A stretch of DNA of 34,210 bases from Azotobacter chroococcum (GCF_004339665.1 NZ_SMMU01000033.1:1-34210), one strand, 5' to 3'; positions 21,029 through 30,536 are shown, counted from the first letter of the stretch. The notes: generated by a model from the letters alone, not told the origin. Program-made: numbers and translations.

Positions 21029-21135
21029 GGTGGTCTCTCATGAAAATTTATAAAGTTAATCAAGAATAAGCTGAGTTTGTCTCATGACATGGGCCTTGTC
21101 GACAATGCCGCCTTCACTGACATGGAGAACAGCGC
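21029..21135. promoter_or_regulatory. metR/metE divergent control region
   Basis: This AT-rich 107-base region should hold both promoters. For metE, TTGTCT (21077-21082) and GACAAT (21101-21106) are separated by 18 bases and each match 4 of 6 consensus positions. For metR, TATAAA lies on the minus strand at 21047-21052. TCTCATGA occurs twice in direct orientation, at 21036-21043 and 21080-21087, 44 bases apart; the second overlaps the metE -35. No full TGAANNNNNTTCA MetR box was found. The region is too short for a cobalamin riboswitch. Confidence 0.5.
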
Positions 21136-23427
21136 ATGGCTCTGGCCCACACCCTCGGATTCCCCCGCATCGGTCGCAATCGTGAATTGAAGCAGACCCT
21201 CGAAGCCTACTGGCAGGGCCGGCTGGACGAAGCCGGCCTGCGTGCGCTCGGCCGTTCGCTGCGCGCCGCCCACTGGCAGACGCAGCGGGATGCCGGCATC
21301 GAACTGCTGCCGGTCGGCGACTTCGCCTGGTACGACCAGGTCCTCGCCCATTCGCTGCTGGTCGGCGCGATTCCCCGGCGCTTTCGCCCGGCCGACGGGC
21401 AGGTCAGCCTGGACACCCTGTTCGCCATGGCGCGCGGCACCGGCACCCAGGCGCTGGAGATGACCAAGTGGTTCGATACCAACTATCACTATCTGGTCCC
21501 CGAGTTCAGCGCCGACCAGCAGTTCCGCCTGAGCTGGGAGCAGTTGTTCGAGGAGGTAGCCGAGGCCCGGCAGCTGGGATACAGGGTCAAGCCGGTGCTG
21601 CTCGGCCCGCTGACCTACCTCTGGCTGGGCAAGGCAAGAGGCGAGGCGTTCGACCGGCTGGAGCTGCTCGAACGGCTGCTGCCGGTCTATGGCGAGATTC
21701 TCGGCCGGCTCGCCGCGCTGGGCGTGGAGTGGGTGCAGATCGACGAGCCGATCCTGGTGCTGGATCTGCCCCAGACCTGGAAAAGTGCCTTCGAGCAGGC
21801 CTATCACCTGCTGCAGCAGGCGCCGCTGAAGAAACTGCTGGCGACCTATTTCGGCGCGCTGGACGACAATCTCGGCCTGGCAGCTAACCTGCCGGTCGAC
21901 GGCCTGCACATCGACCTGGTCCGCGCTCCGCAGCAACTGGCCGGCGTGCTCGACCGCCTGCCGCCGTACAAGGTGCTGTCCCTCGGCGTGGTCAACGGCC
22001 GCAACGTCTGGCGCTGCGATCTGGAGCAGGCCCTGCAGCCGCTGCGGATGGCCGCCGAGCGCTTCGCCGAGCGGCTGTGGGTAGCGCCGTCCTGCTCGCT
22101 GCTGCACAGCCCGCTGGATCTGGCCCAGGAAGACGGGCTCGATGCGGAGCTGAAAGGGTGGCTGGCCTTCGCCGTGCAGAAGTGCCGGGAGGTGGCGCTC
22201 CTGGCCCGCGCCCTCGAGGAGCCCGGGGCGCCCGAAGTGCGCGTGGCGCTGGCCGAGAGTCGGAGCGCCCAAGAGACGCGCCGGCAGTCCCCGCGCATCC
22301 ACAAGCCAGCCGTGCAGGCCCGCCTGCAGGGCCTCGCTGCGAGCGACTGGCAACGGCCGACGGCATTCAGCGAGCGCATCGGCCAGCAGCGTGCGCAGCT
22401 CGAGCTGCCGGCATTCCCGACCACCACCATCGGCTCCTTTCCGCAGACCGCAGACATCCGCCAGGCGCGCCAGGCCTTCCGGCGCGGAGAGCTGGACGAG
22501 GCCGGCTATCGCGCGGCGATGCAGGCGCAGATCCGCCGGGCGGTCGAGGTGCAGGAGCGCCTCGGGCTGGATGTGCTGGTGCATGGCGAGGCCGAGCGCA
22601 ACGACATGGTCGAGTACTTCGCCGAACAGCTGGACGGCTATGCCTTCACCCGCTTCGGCTGGGTGCAGAGTTACGGCTCGCGCTGCGTCAAGCCGGCGCT
22701 GATCGTCGGCGACATCCAGCGGCCGCGGCCGATGACGGTGGAGTGGATTCGCTATGCCCAGGGCCTTACCGGCAAGCCGATGAAGGGCATGCTTACGGGC
22801 CCGGTGACCATGCTGATGTGGTCCTTCCCGCGCGAGGACCTGTCGCGCGAGCAGCAGGCGCTGCAACTGGCCCTGGCGATCCGCGACGAGGTGCAGGACC
22901 TGGAGGCCGCCGGTATCCGCATCGTGCAGGTCGACGAGGCGGCTTTCCGCGAGGGGCTGCCGCTGCGTCAGGCCGAGCGCGGGCACTACCTGGACTGGGC
23001 GGTGCGGGCCTTCCGCCTGTGCAGTGCGGGGGTGCGCGACGAGACCCAGATCCATACCCATATGTGCTACAGCGAGTTCAACGATCTGATCGAGGCCATC
23101 GCGGCACTGGATGCCGATGTCCTCTCCATCGAGGCCTCGCGCTCGCAGATGGAACTGCTCGAAGCCTTCGAGGCATTCGCCTATCCCGGCGAGATCGGCC
23201 CCGGGATCTACGACATCCACTCGCCGCGGGTGCCGGACCGGGAGGAAATGCTTGCGCTGCTGCACCAGGCCGCCGAGCGCATCCCGCCGGAGCGCCTGTG
23301 GGTGAACCCGGACTGCGGCCTGAAGACCCGCGGCTGGGCGGAAACCGAGGCGGCGCTGGCCAACATGGTGGCAGCGGCGCAGGCGCTGCGCGCGTCCCGG
23401 GCGCAGGCGGATGAGGGTGGCGCCTGA
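21136..23427 (+). CDS. metE: Cobalamin-independent methionine synthase
   Basis: Transfers the methyl group of 5-methyltetrahydrofolate (triglutamate form) to homocysteine; cytoplasmic, zinc enzyme. The 763 residues form two barrels, with the N-terminal folate-binding repeat starting [13 protein letters not shown]. The zinc ligands are His642 and Cys644 in THMCYSEF, Glu666 in SIEASRS and Cys727 in NPDCGLKTR, each one residue later than in E. coli MetE. GGAGAA lies just before the ATG. MetE replaces MetH when vitamin B12 is scarce and is activated by MetR, encoded divergently. Confidence 0.97.
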   Translation: MALAHTLGFPRIGRNRELKQTLEAYWQGRLDEAGLRALGRSLRAAHWQTQRDAGIELLPVGDFAWYDQVLAHSLLVGAIPRRFRPADGQVSLDTLFAMARGTGTQALEMTKWFDTNYHYLVPEFSADQQFRLSWEQLFEEVAEARQLGYRVKPVLLGPLTYLWLGKARGEAFDRLELLERLLPVYGEILGRLAALGVEWVQIDEPILVLDLPQTWKSAFEQAYHLLQQAPLKKLLATYFGALDDNLGLAANLPVDGLHIDLVRAPQQLAGVLDRLPPYKVLSLGVVNGRNVWRCDLEQALQPLRMAAERFAERLWVAPSCSLLHSPLDLAQEDGLDAELKGWLAFAVQKCREVALLARALEEPGAPEVRVALAESRSAQETRRQSPRIHKPAVQARLQGLAASDWQRPTAFSERIGQQRAQLELPAFPTTTIGSFPQTADIRQARQAFRRGELDEAGYRAAMQAQIRRAVEVQERLGLDVLVHGEAERNDMVEYFAEQLDGYAFTRFGWVQSYGSRCVKPALIVGDIQRPRPMTVEWIRYAQGLTGKPMKGMLTGPVTMLMWSFPREDLSREQQALQLALAIRDEVQDLEAAGIRIVQVDEAAFREGLPLRQAERGHYLDWAVRAFRLCSAGVRDETQIHTHMCYSEFNDLIEAIAALDADVLSIEASRSQMELLEAFEAFAYPGEIGPGIYDIHSPRVPDREEMLALLHQAAERIPPERLWVNPDCGLKTRGWAETEAALANMVAAAQALRASRAQADEGGA

Positions 23428-23560
23428 GCCTGCGGAAAGATCGATCCGGTGTCTACCGTTCGGCAGCCTTCATCAAACTGTCACTGTTATGTGGTAACGC
23501 GCTCGAACGAACATCCGCACAATCCTGTTTCAATGGAGTTCTGTTTTTCGGGTGTTTGCG

Positions 23561-24550
23561 ATGCGTACTTTCGTCCTTCTAGCCGCCCTGCTGTGCGGCC
23601 TGCCAAGCCTGGCGGCCTCCCGCTGCGATCTCCAGGCGCCGACCGCGCAGGCCGACACGGGCGCGGTGCGGCTGACCTACCAGAGCATCGGGCGGAATTC
23701 CGATCCGGCGCTGCTGCTGATCATGGGGCTCGGCGGCCAGCTGATCGACTGGCCCGACGAGGTGTTGCTCGGACTGTGCCGGCAGGGCTTCCGGGTGATC
23801 CGCTTCGACAACCGTGACGTCGGCCTTTCCAGCTGGGATGAGGAGGTGCCGCAGGCCAGCCTGACCTACGGGGTGCTGCGCCATCGGCTCGGGCTGTCGG
23901 TGTCTGCCCCCTATGCCCTGCGTGACATGGCCCGGGATACGCTGGCGCTGATGGAAAGGCTGCAGGTGCCGCGCTTTCATGTGCTCGGTGTCAGCATGGG
24001 CGGCATGATCGCCCAGCACATGGCCGATCTGGCTCCGGAGCGGGTGCAGAGCCTGACCCTGGTGATGACCAGCTCCGGTGCCCTGGGTCTGCCGGGGCCC
24101 AGCGAGGCGCTGCTGAAGCTGCTGGCGCGGCGCGGGGCGGACAGTCGCGAGATGGCGATCGAGCGTCAGGTCGAGCTGCTCGCCGCACTCGGCAGTCCGC
24201 AGGTCGATGCCGACCGCGAGCAGCTCCGGCGGCAGGCGGCGGCGGCATACGACCGTGCCTTCAATCCGGAAGGCGTCAAGCGGCAGATCCTGGCCCTGCT
24301 CGCCGAGCCCAGTCGCGTCGAACTGCTCAGGCGTCTCCGCCTGCCGACCCTGGTGGTGCACGGGACTGCCGATCCCCTGCTGCCGGCGATGCACGGCGTG
24401 CATGTCGCCGCGCATGTGCAGGGCAGCGAACTGCGGCTGATCCCTGGCCTGGCCCACCGTTTCCAGGAGGCCTTCAAGGAGCCGCTGCTGGCGGCTGTGC
24501 TGCCGTATCTGCGCAGCCAGCGTCGGGAGAGGGCCCTGGCCCGGCTGTAG
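23561..24550 (+). CDS. Secreted alpha/beta hydrolase
   Basis: A 329-residue alpha/beta-hydrolase-fold protein with a likely signal peptide (MRTFVLLAALLCGLPSLAA), so it is probably periplasmic. The catalytic triad is recognisable: Ser145 in GVSMGG, Asp271 in GTADPLLP and His299 in GLAHRF. MGLGGQLIDWP forms the oxyanion-side loop and RFDNRDVGLSS the conserved turn after it. The substrate is unknown; relatives include esterases and aclacinomycin-methylesterase-like enzymes. ATG 23561 is preferred over GTG 23552 for ribosome spacing, though both keep the signal peptide. Its 3' end overlaps glpD on the opposite strand by 77 bases. Confidence 0.85.
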   Translation: MRTFVLLAALLCGLPSLAASRCDLQAPTAQADTGAVRLTYQSIGRNSDPALLLIMGLGGQLIDWPDEVLLGLCRQGFRVIRFDNRDVGLSSWDEEVPQASLTYGVLRHRLGLSVSAPYALRDMARDTLALMERLQVPRFHVLGVSMGGMIAQHMADLAPERVQSLTLVMTSSGALGLPGPSEALLKLLARRGADSREMAIERQVELLAALGSPQVDADREQLRRQAAAAYDRAFNPEGVKRQILALLAEPSRVELLRRLRLPTLVVHGTADPLLPAMHGVHVAAHVQGSELRLIPGLAHRFQEAFKEPLLAAVLPYLRSQRRERALARL

Positions 24551-26084
24551 TCGTGCGCTGCCTGATGGCCGGCCGTTCGCTCAGATACTCGGCGAGCCGT
24601 CGCTGTGCGGCCGGCGGCAGCAGCAGGCCGAGCTTGGTGCGCCGCCAGAGGATGTCCTCGGCCTGCTCGGCCCATTCCTCGCGGCACAGGTAGTCCACTT
24701 CCCGGCCGTACAGCCCGCCGCCCAGGTGTTCGCCGAGATGGGCAGGCTGGCTGGCGCCTTCGAGCAGGCGATAGGCGCGGCTGCCGTAGGTATGGGCCCA
24801 GCGCTGGGCGAGTCCGTCGGGCAGCCAGGTGAACTCCTGCAGCAGGTCGCCGGCCAGCACGTCCGGATCGTCCAGCTCTTCGCCGCCGGGCAGTGCCGTG
24901 CCGGCGGTCCAGCTCGGCTTCATCGGTGGCAGGAAGGGCGCCAACTGCTCGAGTGCCGCTTCGGCGAGCCGGCGGTAGGTGGTCAGCTTGCCGCCGAACA
25001 CCGACAGCAGCGCGGCCTGACCCTGCTCGGCGGAGAGGCTGAGGCTGTAGTCGCGGGTAATGGCGGCCGGGTCATGCGATTCATCGTCGAGCAGCGGACG
25101 CACGCCGGAGAAGCTGTGGCGGATATCGCTGCGCTGCAGCGGCCGCTTGAAGTGGGCGTTGACCGCCCGCAGCAGGTAGTCGATCTCCGTCTCGCCGATG
25201 GCCACCTGGGCTGGATCGCCGGCGAACTCCCGGTCGGTGGTGCCGATCAGGCTGTAGCGCTGCAAATAGGGAATGACGAAGACGATGCGTCGATCCTCGT
25301 TCTGCAGGATGTAGGCCTCGTCGCCCTCATAAAGGCGTGGCGCGATCAGGTGGCTGCCCTGGACCAGGCGGATGTGATGGGGCGGGCGCTGGTGCAGGGC
25401 ATCCTCGATGAAGCGGGTCACCCAGGGGCCGGTGGCATTCACCAGCGCCCGGGCGCGAACGTTGGAGCGCTGGCCATCGGCCCGCTGCAGCTCGATCTGC
25501 CAGAGGCCCTGCTGGCGTTGTGCGGACAGGCAGCGGGTGCGGGGGCAAATGGTCGCGCCCCTTTCCCGTGCGGCCATGGCGTTGAGCAGCACCAGGCGGG
25601 CATCGTCCACCTGGCAGTCGGCGTACTCGAAGCCGCGGCGGATTTCCGGCTTGAGCGGACTGTCCGCCGTGAAGCGCACGGCATGCGAGGCGGGCAGCTG
25701 CCCGCGAGCGCTCAGGCGGTCGTAGAGGAACAGGCCGGCACGGATCAGCCAGGCCGGTCGCAGCTGTGGGCGCAGGGGCAGGACGAAGCGCAGCGGCCGG
25801 ACGATATGCGGTGCCTTGGCCAGCAATATCTCGCGTTCGGCCAGCGCCTCGCGTACCAGGCGAAACTCGCCCTGTTCGAGATAGCGCAGGCCGCCGTGGA
25901 TCAGCTTGCTGCTGGCCGAGGAGGTGTGTGCGGCCAGGTCGTGCTGTTCGCACAGCAGTACGCGCAGGCCGCGTCCGGCGGCATCGGCAGCGATGCCGAC
26001 GCCGTTGATGCCGCCGCCGACCACGACCAGGTCGTAGAGCGGGGCATCGGAAGTTGCGGGAGAGGCTGGGGAGTTGTTGTCCAT
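24474..26084 (-). CDS. glpD: Aerobic glycerol-3-phosphate dehydrogenase
   Basis: FAD-dependent inner-membrane-associated enzyme that oxidises glycerol 3-phosphate to dihydroxyacetone phosphate and passes electrons to quinone. It has 536 residues. The FAD dinucleotide motif GGGINGVG is at 23-30, followed by [20 protein letters not shown], a GlpD hallmark, and [13 protein letters not shown] near the FAD-binding end. The final 26 residues are Ala/Pro/Gly-rich, unlike the family, and lie almost exactly where the gene reads antisense through the hydrolase gene. No glpF, glpK or glpR lies nearby, so it is separated from the usual glycerol cluster. Confidence 0.95.
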   Translation of the reverse strand: MDNNSPASPATSDAPLYDLVVVGGGINGVGIAADAAGRGLRVLLCEQHDLAAHTSSASSKLIHGGLRYLEQGEFRLVREALAEREILLAKAPHIVRPLRFVLPLRPQLRPAWLIRAGLFLYDRLSARGQLPASHAVRFTADSPLKPEIRRGFEYADCQVDDARLVLLNAMAARERGATICPRTRCLSAQRQQGLWQIELQRADGQRSNVRARALVNATGPWVTRFIEDALHQRPPHHIRLVQGSHLIAPRLYEGDEAYILQNEDRRIVFVIPYLQRYSLIGTTDREFAGDPAQVAIGETEIDYLLRAVNAHFKRPLQRSDIRHSFSGVRPLLDDESHDPAAITRDYSLSLSAEQGQAALLSVFGGKLTTYRRLAEAALEQLAPFLPPMKPSWTAGTALPGGEELDDPDVLAGDLLQEFTWLPDGLAQRWAHTYGSRAYRLLEGASQPAHLGEHLGGGLYGREVDYLCREEWAEQAEDILWRRTKLGLLLPPAAQRRLAEYLSERPAIRQRTTTAGPGPSPDAGCADTAAQPPAAAP

Positions 26085-26130
26085 TTCGGCTAAGGTAACG
26101 GTTCTATGGTCCCATTTTCCACTTTCGAAC

Positions 26131-26598
26131 ATGACTCCCGCCATCGATCTGCTGAAAAAAGCCCGCGCCGAGTTCCGTGTGCACAGTTACATCCATGATC
26201 CCAAGTCCGCCTCCTATGGTTTGGAGGCGGCCGAGAAACTGGGGTTGCCGCCGGAGCAAGTCTACAAGACGCTGCTGGCCTCGACCGAGAAGGGCGAGCT
26301 GCTGGTGGCGGTGGTGCCGGTCGCCGGCAGTCTGGACCTGAAGGCCCTGGCCAGCGCCGCCGGAGTCAAGAAGGTCGATATGGCCGACCTTGGCGTCGCC
26401 CAGCGCAGCACCGGCTATCTGGTGGGCGGCATCAGTCCGCTGGGACAGAAGAAGCGCCTGCGTACTTTCATCGACGAGTCGGCCCGCACCTTCCCGAGTA
26501 TCTTCGTCAGCGCCGGCCGGCGCGGACTGGAGGTGGAGCTGGCGGTGCAGGTGCTGGCCGAGCACACCCGGGCGAGTTTCGCGGCCATCGGGCGCTGA
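26131..26598 (+). CDS. ybaK: YbaK-type Cys-tRNA(Pro)/Cys-tRNA(Cys) deacylase
   Basis: A 155-residue trans-editing enzyme of the YbaK/EbsC family that hydrolyses cysteine mischarged on tRNA(Pro). [11 protein letters not shown] begins the protein, and the conserved [24 protein letters not shown] and [18 protein letters not shown] blocks follow; the last contains the family GGxSPxGxK motif. It is divergent from glpD with only 46 bases between starts and converges on the ABC ATPase gene. Confidence 0.93.
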   Translation: MTPAIDLLKKARAEFRVHSYIHDPKSASYGLEAAEKLGLPPEQVYKTLLASTEKGELLVAVVPVAGSLDLKALASAAGVKKVDMADLGVAQRSTGYLVGGISPLGQKKRLRTFIDESARTFPSIFVSAGRRGLEVELAVQVLAEHTRASFAAIGR

Positions 26599-26602
26599 GT
26601 CG

Positions 26603-26626
26603 CGCAGCCGCTGGCCGGCGGTTGCG
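26603..26626. terminator. Hairpin between convergent ybaK and ABC ATPase genes
   Basis: CGCAGCCGC (26603-26611) pairs with GCGGTTGCG (26618-26626) over 9 bp with one G-U and a 6-base loop. It fills the 29-base gap between two converging stop codons. No U-run is seen, so it is a likely but unproven bidirectional terminator. Confidence 0.45.
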
Positions 26627-26627
26627 A

Positions 26628-27737
26628 TCAGCTCGCCTCGCTATAGCGGCGCACGCCGGAACTGGCCGGCTCGGGTTCGAGGGAACTGTTGTCCGCAGTG
26701 GGGAAGATCACCAGATGTTCGGCTGCCACGCTGATGCCGACTTGTTCCCCTGGCAGATGGTCGATGTGGCTGGGGAAGATGGCCTCCAGCGGACTGCCGG
26801 TGGGCAGTTGCAGGCGGTAGAAGGTGGAGGCGCCGAGGAAGGTCTTGCCGGTGATGGTGGCCTTCAATTCGCTGGCGGGTGTGTAGACGATGTCATCCGG
26901 ACGCAGCAGGACCTCCACGGAACTGCCGGTGGGGCAGGTGTAGGCACGGTTGCCCTGGATCACGCCGAGCTCGGTCTGCACCGTCTCCGGGGTCAGCAGC
27001 TGGCCGCGGATGAAGTAGCCCTGGCCGACGAAGCTGGCGACGAAGGGGGTGAGCGGTTCGTGGTAGAGGTTGTAGGGGGTGTCCCACTGTTCCAGGTGGC
27101 CATTCCTGAAGACCCCGACGTGATCGCTGACCGCGAAGGCCTCTTCCTGGTCATGAGTCACCAGTACCGCGCTGGTACCGCGAGCCTTGAGGATGTCGCG
27201 CACCTCGTGGCTGAGCTTGCGGCGCAGCTCCACATCCAGGTTGGAGAAGGGCTCGTCGAGCAGCAGCAGTTGCGGTTCCGGTGCCAGGGCGCGGGCGAGC
27301 GCCACCCGCTGCTGCTGGCCGCCGGAAAGCTCGTGGGGATAGCGCTGGGCCAGATGGGCGAGCTTGACCAGTTCCAGCAGTTCGGCGGTGATGCGTTCGC
27401 GCTGCGGATGCTTGCGGATGCCGAAGGCGACGTTCTCCGCCACCGTGAGGTGCGGGAACAGCGCATAGTCCTGGAACACCATGCCGATGCGGCGCTTCTC
27501 GGGTGCCAGGGTGAAGCCAGCGCAGGAGATCACCTCGCCGGCCAACTGGATCTCGCCTTCCTGCACCGGCTCGAAACCGGCGATGGCGCGAAGGGTGGTG
27601 GTCTTGCCGCAGCCGGAGGGACCGAGCAGGCAACCGATATCGCCGGCATTCAGGTGTAGGCTGATCTGCTGGACGACCCTGTGACCCTGGTAGCCACAGA
27701 CGAGATTGCGCAGGTTGAGCAGTAAGGAATGGGTCAT
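26628..27737 (-). CDS. ABC transporter ATP-binding protein (FbpC/PotA type)
   Basis: A 369-residue ATPase subunit of an importer. Walker A GPSGCGKT is at residues 39-46, the signature is [15 protein letters not shown], Walker B is LLLLDEPF, and the switch is [10 protein letters not shown]-terminal TOBE-like regulatory domain (about 250-369, including [11 protein letters not shown]) follows, which places it in the iron(III)/spermidine/sulfate uptake group. No permease or binding protein is nearby, so its partners must be elsewhere. The ATG overlaps the argF stop (ATGA, 27734-27737), which makes translational coupling to argF likely. The same pairing exists in P. aeruginosa (PA3537-PA3538, from memory). 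Confidence 0.9.
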   Translation of the reverse strand: MTHSLLLNLRNLVCGYQGHRVVQQISLHLNAGDIGCLLGPSGCGKTTTLRAIAGFEPVQEGEIQLAGEVISCAGFTLAPEKRRIGMVFQDYALFPHLTVAENVAFGIRKHPQRERITAELLELVKLAHLAQRYPHELSGGQQQRVALARALAPEPQLLLLDEPFSNLDVELRRKLSHEVRDILKARGTSAVLVTHDQEEAFAVSDHVGVFRNGHLEQWDTPYNLYHEPLTPFVASFVGQGYFIRGQLLTPETVQTELGVIQGNRAYTCPTGSSVEVLLRPDDIVYTPASELKATITGKTFLGASTFYRLQLPTGSPLEAIFPSHIDHLPGEQVGISVAAEHLVIFPTADNSSLEPEPASSGVRRYSEAS

Positions 27738-28654
27738 GCGTGGTGGTAGGCCGGTTCGATGAGAAATTCCAGCAGCGCCTTCTGCGCATGCAGGCGGTTT
27801 TCCGCCTGGTCCCAGACCACCGAGCGTGGGTCGTCGAGCAGGTCGAGGCTGATCTCCTCGCCGCGATGAGCCGGCAGGCAATGCATGAACAGGACGTCGC
27901 CGGCTGCGAGGTCAAGCAGTTCGCCGGTCACCTGGTAGGGCTTGAAGAGCGCCAGCCGGTCTTCGGCTTCCGTTTCCTGGCCCATGGAGGTCCACACGTC
28001 GGTGCTGACTAGATGGGCACCGGCAACCGCTTCACGCGGATCGCGGACGATTTCTACGTGGTCGGGTGCGATGGCGACAAATTCTGGCTTGGGTTCGAAA
28101 CCCTGCGGGCAGGCGATCCTGAGCTGGAAATCGAATTGCCGGGCAGCTTCGATATAGGTGTTGCACATATTGTTGCCATCGCCGACCCAGGCCACGGTCT
28201 TGCCTTGGATCGAACCCCTGTGCTCGAAAAAGGTCTGCATGTCGGCCAGCACCTGGCAGGGATGCAGGTCATCGGACAGACCATTGATGATGGGGATCTG
28301 GGAGTTCTCGGCGAAAGTCATCAGGGTATTGTGGGCGAAGGTACGAATCATCACGGCGTCGAGCATGCGCGACATGACGATGGCCGTATCGCTGATGGGT
28401 TCGCCGCGATTTAGCTGGCTGTCCCGCGGCGAGAGGAAGATGGCCTGGCCACCGAGCTGGATCATCCCCGCTTCGAAGGACAGTCGGGTACGGGTCGAGG
28501 CCTTCTCGAAAATCATGCCCAGCACGCGATTCTTCAGTGGTTCGAACAGGGCACCGCGATTGCGCAGATCCTTCAGCTCGATGCCGCGACGAATCAGGTT
28601 GGCCAGCTCCTGGGGCGTGCAGTCCATCAGTGAGAGAAAGTGCCTTGCGCTCAT
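27734..28654 (-). CDS. argF: Ornithine carbamoyltransferase, anabolic
   Basis: Converts ornithine and carbamoyl phosphate to citrulline in arginine synthesis; cytoplasmic. It has 306 residues. The carbamoyl-phosphate-binding STRTR is at 53-57, HPCQ at 131-134 and the ornithine loop HCLP at 258-261. The start is the second of two adjacent ATGs (28654), because AAAGGA lies 7 bases from it and because pseudomonad ArgF begins [11 protein letters not shown]. The sequence looks like the anabolic enzyme rather than catabolic ArcB. It pairs functionally with argG at the right end of the window. Confidence 0.95.
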   Translation of the reverse strand: MSARHFLSLMDCTPQELANLIRRGIELKDLRNRGALFEPLKNRVLGMIFEKASTRTRLSFEAGMIQLGGQAIFLSPRDSQLNRGEPISDTAIVMSRMLDAVMIRTFAHNTLMTFAENSQIPIINGLSDDLHPCQVLADMQTFFEHRGSIQGKTVAWVGDGNNMCNTYIEAARQFDFQLRIACPQGFEPKPEFVAIAPDHVEIVRDPREAVAGAHLVSTDVWTSMGQETEAEDRLALFKPYQVTGELLDLAAGDVLFMHCLPAHRGEEISLDLLDDPRSVVWDQAENRLHAQKALLEFLIEPAYHHA

Positions 28655-28955
28655 CATCGGTTCCTTTCTTATATCGGTACGAGCTGTCGGTCGGGCGAGG
28701 ATCTCTACCCGAAATAACCGTACCTGCAGCAGCCACACAAAGGGTGGCGAAAATGGGAAAGCGGCGATCTTATAGGGAAAAGGCAAAATCGCGCAAACTG
28801 CCCCTCCCAGCAGTGAAAGCAAAGTCCATGCCTGTCTCCTGCAGGAAAGGCTTGCTTCTGAAGGGGCTGGTGAAGGCTGAGCGCGGAGCTTGGTTTTCCG
28901 TTACAATGCGGCCATCGTGCCGACTTCGTCGGAAAGCCCAGCCGAGGTAACTCCC
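28655..28955. promoter_or_regulatory. argF/grxD divergent control region
   Basis: No gene is supported in these 301 bases. For argF (minus strand), TATAAG (plus 28769-28774) and TTGCGC (plus 28791-28796) are 16 bases apart; the -10 matches 5 of 6 and the -35 3 of 6. This leaves a leader of about 105 bases, where an arginine operator would be expected; I did not find a full ArgR site (TGTCGC, 8 bases, AA). For grxD, TACAAT at 28902-28907 is a good -10 with no clear -35, giving a leader of about 40 bases. Confidence 0.45.
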
Positions 28956-29282
28956 ATGGATATCATCGAAACCATCAAAGAGCAGATCGCCAGCAATACT
29001 GTGCTGCTATATATGAAAGGCTCGCCGAACGCCCCGCAGTGCGGCTTCTCCGCTCGTGCCGCGCAAGCCCTGATGGCCTGTGGCGAGCGTTTTGCTTATG
29101 TCGACATTCTGCAGAACCCGGACATTCGCGCCAGCCTCCCGAAGTACGCCAACTGGCCGACCTTTCCGCAACTGTGGGTCAATGGTGAATTGGTTGGCGG
29201 TAGCGACATTATTCTCGAGCTGTTTGAAAAGGGTGAGTTGCAGCAGGTCGTCAAGGGAGCAGCCGGTAAAGCCGACTCTTGA
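28956..29282 (+). CDS. grxD: Monothiol glutaredoxin GrxD
   Basis: A 108-residue CGFS-type glutaredoxin that carries and hands over [2Fe-2S] clusters, often with BolA. The active-site CGFS is at 29-32, and WPTFPQLWVNGELVGGSDI is the glutathione-binding region. The start follows GAGGTAA at 28944-28950. Its neighbours bfr and bfd also handle iron, a grouping conserved in pseudomonads. A long hairpin terminator follows the gene. Confidence 0.95.
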   Translation: MDIIETIKEQIASNTVLLYMKGSPNAPQCGFSARAAQALMACGERFAYVDILQNPDIRASLPKYANWPTFPQLWVNGELVGGSDIILELFEKGELQQVVKGAAGKADS

Positions 29283-29362
29283 TTGATATGCAAGGGCAAT
29301 CGCAAAGGTTCTGGCCCGAATATAGCCTGTGAAAATCGGACAGCCTGAACGAGTGGTCAGAG

Positions 29363-29392
29363 AAATGCCCATATATAATATATGGGCATTTT
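29363..29392. terminator. Long palindromic terminator after grxD
   Basis: AAATGCCCATATA (29363-29375) pairs perfectly with TATATGGGCATTT (29379-29391) around a 3-base loop, ending in TTTT. A 13-bp stem with terminal A/U tracts on both sides suits an intrinsic terminator in either direction. It lies 80 bases after the grxD stop. Confidence 0.75.
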
Positions 29393-29527
29393 CGTTAGTG
29401 CATGCATTTGGGTTCAAGTCAGGCGAGGCGGTCTGTTTCCTTGCTTTTATTTCGGGTAGTCATCTGTCTGGGTTGTTCCATGGCTGTGCGGCTTTGCTAT
29501 TGTCCTGCCCTTTGACAGTGCGCATCT

Positions 29528-29559
29528 AAAAAGCAAACGCCCCGAGTGGTTCGGGGCGT
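29528..29559 (-). terminator. Intrinsic terminator of bfr
   Basis: ACGCCCCGA (29537-29545) and TCGGGGCGT (29551-29559) form a perfect 9-bp stem with a 5-base loop. Read on the minus strand the stem is followed by TTTGCTTTTT, a good U-tract. It lies about 57 bases beyond the bfr stop. Confidence 0.85.
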
Positions 29560-29615
29560 GCTGTAGTTCCTATAGAGTGCCTTGCTTGCAGTCACTCGGG
29601 CGAGGCTCTTTCCGT

Positions 29616-30086
29616 TCATTCATCCATTTGCGACTGCAGATAGTTCTCCAGGCCGATCTTGTTGATCAGGTCCAGTTGGGTTTCCAGCCAGTCGATGTGT
29701 TCTTCTTCGGACTCGAGAATATCTTCCAGCAGTTCACGGCTGGCATAGTCCCCAACGCTTTCACAGTAGGCAATGGCGGCCTTCAGATCGGGCAGCCCTG
29801 CTTGCTCGAGCTTCAGATCGCACTCAAGCATTTCCTTGGTGTGTTCACCGATGAGGAGCTTGCCCAGTTCCTGCAGGTTAGGCAGGCCTTCGAGAAACAG
29901 AATGCGCTTGATGAGCTTGTCGGCATGTTTCATCTCGTCAATGGACTCGTGATACTCATGTTTGCCGAGTTTCTCCAAGCCCCAGTCCTCGTACATGCGA
30001 GCATGCAAGAAATACTGATTGATTGCGATCAGCTCATTGCCGAGGATTTTGTTGAGGTGCTGAATGACTATCTTGTCGCCTTTCAT
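29616..30086 (-). CDS. bfr: Bacterioferritin
   Basis: Heme-containing 24-subunit iron-storage protein. It has 156 residues. All ferroxidase-centre ligands are present: Glu18, Glu51, His54, Glu94, Glu127 and His130. The heme-binding Met52 is also present, so this is a functional Bfr-type rather than Ftn-type subunit. The sequence closely resembles Azotobacter bacterioferritin. ATG 30086 is chosen because AAAGGA is 7 bases upstream; an ATG two codons earlier touches the Shine-Dalgarno. A perfect TTGACA lies upstream on the minus strand (plus 30144-30149). The gene has its own terminator and is downstream of bfd on the same strand. Confidence 0.97.
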   Translation of the reverse strand: MKGDKIVIQHLNKILGNELIAINQYFLHARMYEDWGLEKLGKHEYHESIDEMKHADKLIKRILFLEGLPNLQELGKLLIGEHTKEMLECDLKLEQAGLPDLKAAIAYCESVGDYASRELLEDILESEEEHIDWLETQLDLINKIGLENYLQSQMDE

Positions 30087-30120
30087 ATCCATTCCTTTTG
30101 AATCGGGATGTTGATAAGGC

Positions 30121-30149
30121 AGTTTGGTCTTTCGGGCTGGATATGTCAA
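30121..30149 (-). promoter_or_regulatory. Candidate bfr promoter
   Basis: On the minus strand a perfect -35 TTGACA (plus 30144-30149) is followed at 17 bases by CAAACT (plus 30121-30126), a poor -10. The start would be about 30-35 bases before the bfr ATG. A weak -10 with a perfect -35 could indicate an activator or a different -10. Confidence 0.35.
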
Positions 30150-30238
30150 AAGCTAAGTGATTGAGTCTAATAGAGAATAAGTCTCTAGTGCGACTGTTTG
30201 CGCGAGGAGTTCAGCGAGGCTGGAGAGGGTGGAGCGGA

Positions 30239-30268
30239 GGAAACCGAATTCTGTGGAGGCCGGTTTCC
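30239..30268. repeat. Inverted repeat after bfd
   Basis: GGAAACCG (30239-30246) and CGGTTTCC (30261-30268) form an 8-bp stem with a 14-base loop just past the bfd stop on the minus strand. There is no U-run; it may be a weak terminator or an mRNA processing structure between bfd and bfr. Confidence 0.3.
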
Positions 30269-30276
30269 ATCAAGCA

Positions 30277-30498
30277 TCAAGAGGCCGCCAGCACTGCTGG
30301 GCAGAAGGTTGCATCCTGGGTGTTTTGCGCCTCTTCGCCGAGAGTCTCTCGTGCGATCTGCTTGGCTACACATGCGCATTTGCCGCACTGCGTGCCAACG
30401 CCAAGGGCAATACGTACATCACGATAGGTACAGCAGCCGCCTTGGACTGCATTGCGGATTTGACCATCGGTGATACCTTGGCAAAGACATACGTACAT
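30277..30498 (-). CDS. bfd: Bacterioferritin-associated ferredoxin
   Basis: A 73-residue [2Fe-2S] protein that reduces the heme of bacterioferritin to release stored iron. The cluster ligands Cys4, Cys6, Cys38 and Cys41 form the Bfd-specific CxC...CxxC set; Cys22, Cys23 and Cys43 are additional. The length equals that of P. aeruginosa Bfd, and the C-terminal 20 residues are variable. AGAGG precedes the ATG. A sigma-70 promoter with a Fur-like box lies upstream, which fits induction during iron starvation. Confidence 0.96.
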   Translation of the reverse strand: MYVCLCQGITDGQIRNAVQGGCCTYRDVRIALGVGTQCGKCACVAKQIARETLGEEAQNTQDATFCPAVLAAS

Positions 30499-30536
30499 AG
30501 GCGCCTCTGTTCGGCAGGTAATGACGTGATGAGGAG

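Larger units (their letters stand above)
29283..29615. other. Gene-free region between grxD and bfr
   Basis: These 333 bases lie between two converging genes and hold the grxD terminator hairpin (29363-29391) and the bfr terminator hairpin (29537-29559). The roughly 140 bases between them are AT-richer than the neighbours. They contain only short unsupported frames and no RNA gene I can recognise. Confidence 0.6.

Noticed and set aside
21029-21135. Cobalamin riboswitch controlling metE
   Set aside because: The whole intergenic region is 107 bases and lacks a B12-box-like core, too short for this riboswitch class.
24726-26093. 455-codon frame antisense to glpD
   Set aside because: Shadow of glpD; no motif, no ribosome binding site.
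28655-28768. ArgR operator in the argF leader
   Set aside because: Only scattered TCGC elements at the wrong spacing were found; the TGTCGC-N8-AA half-site is not met.
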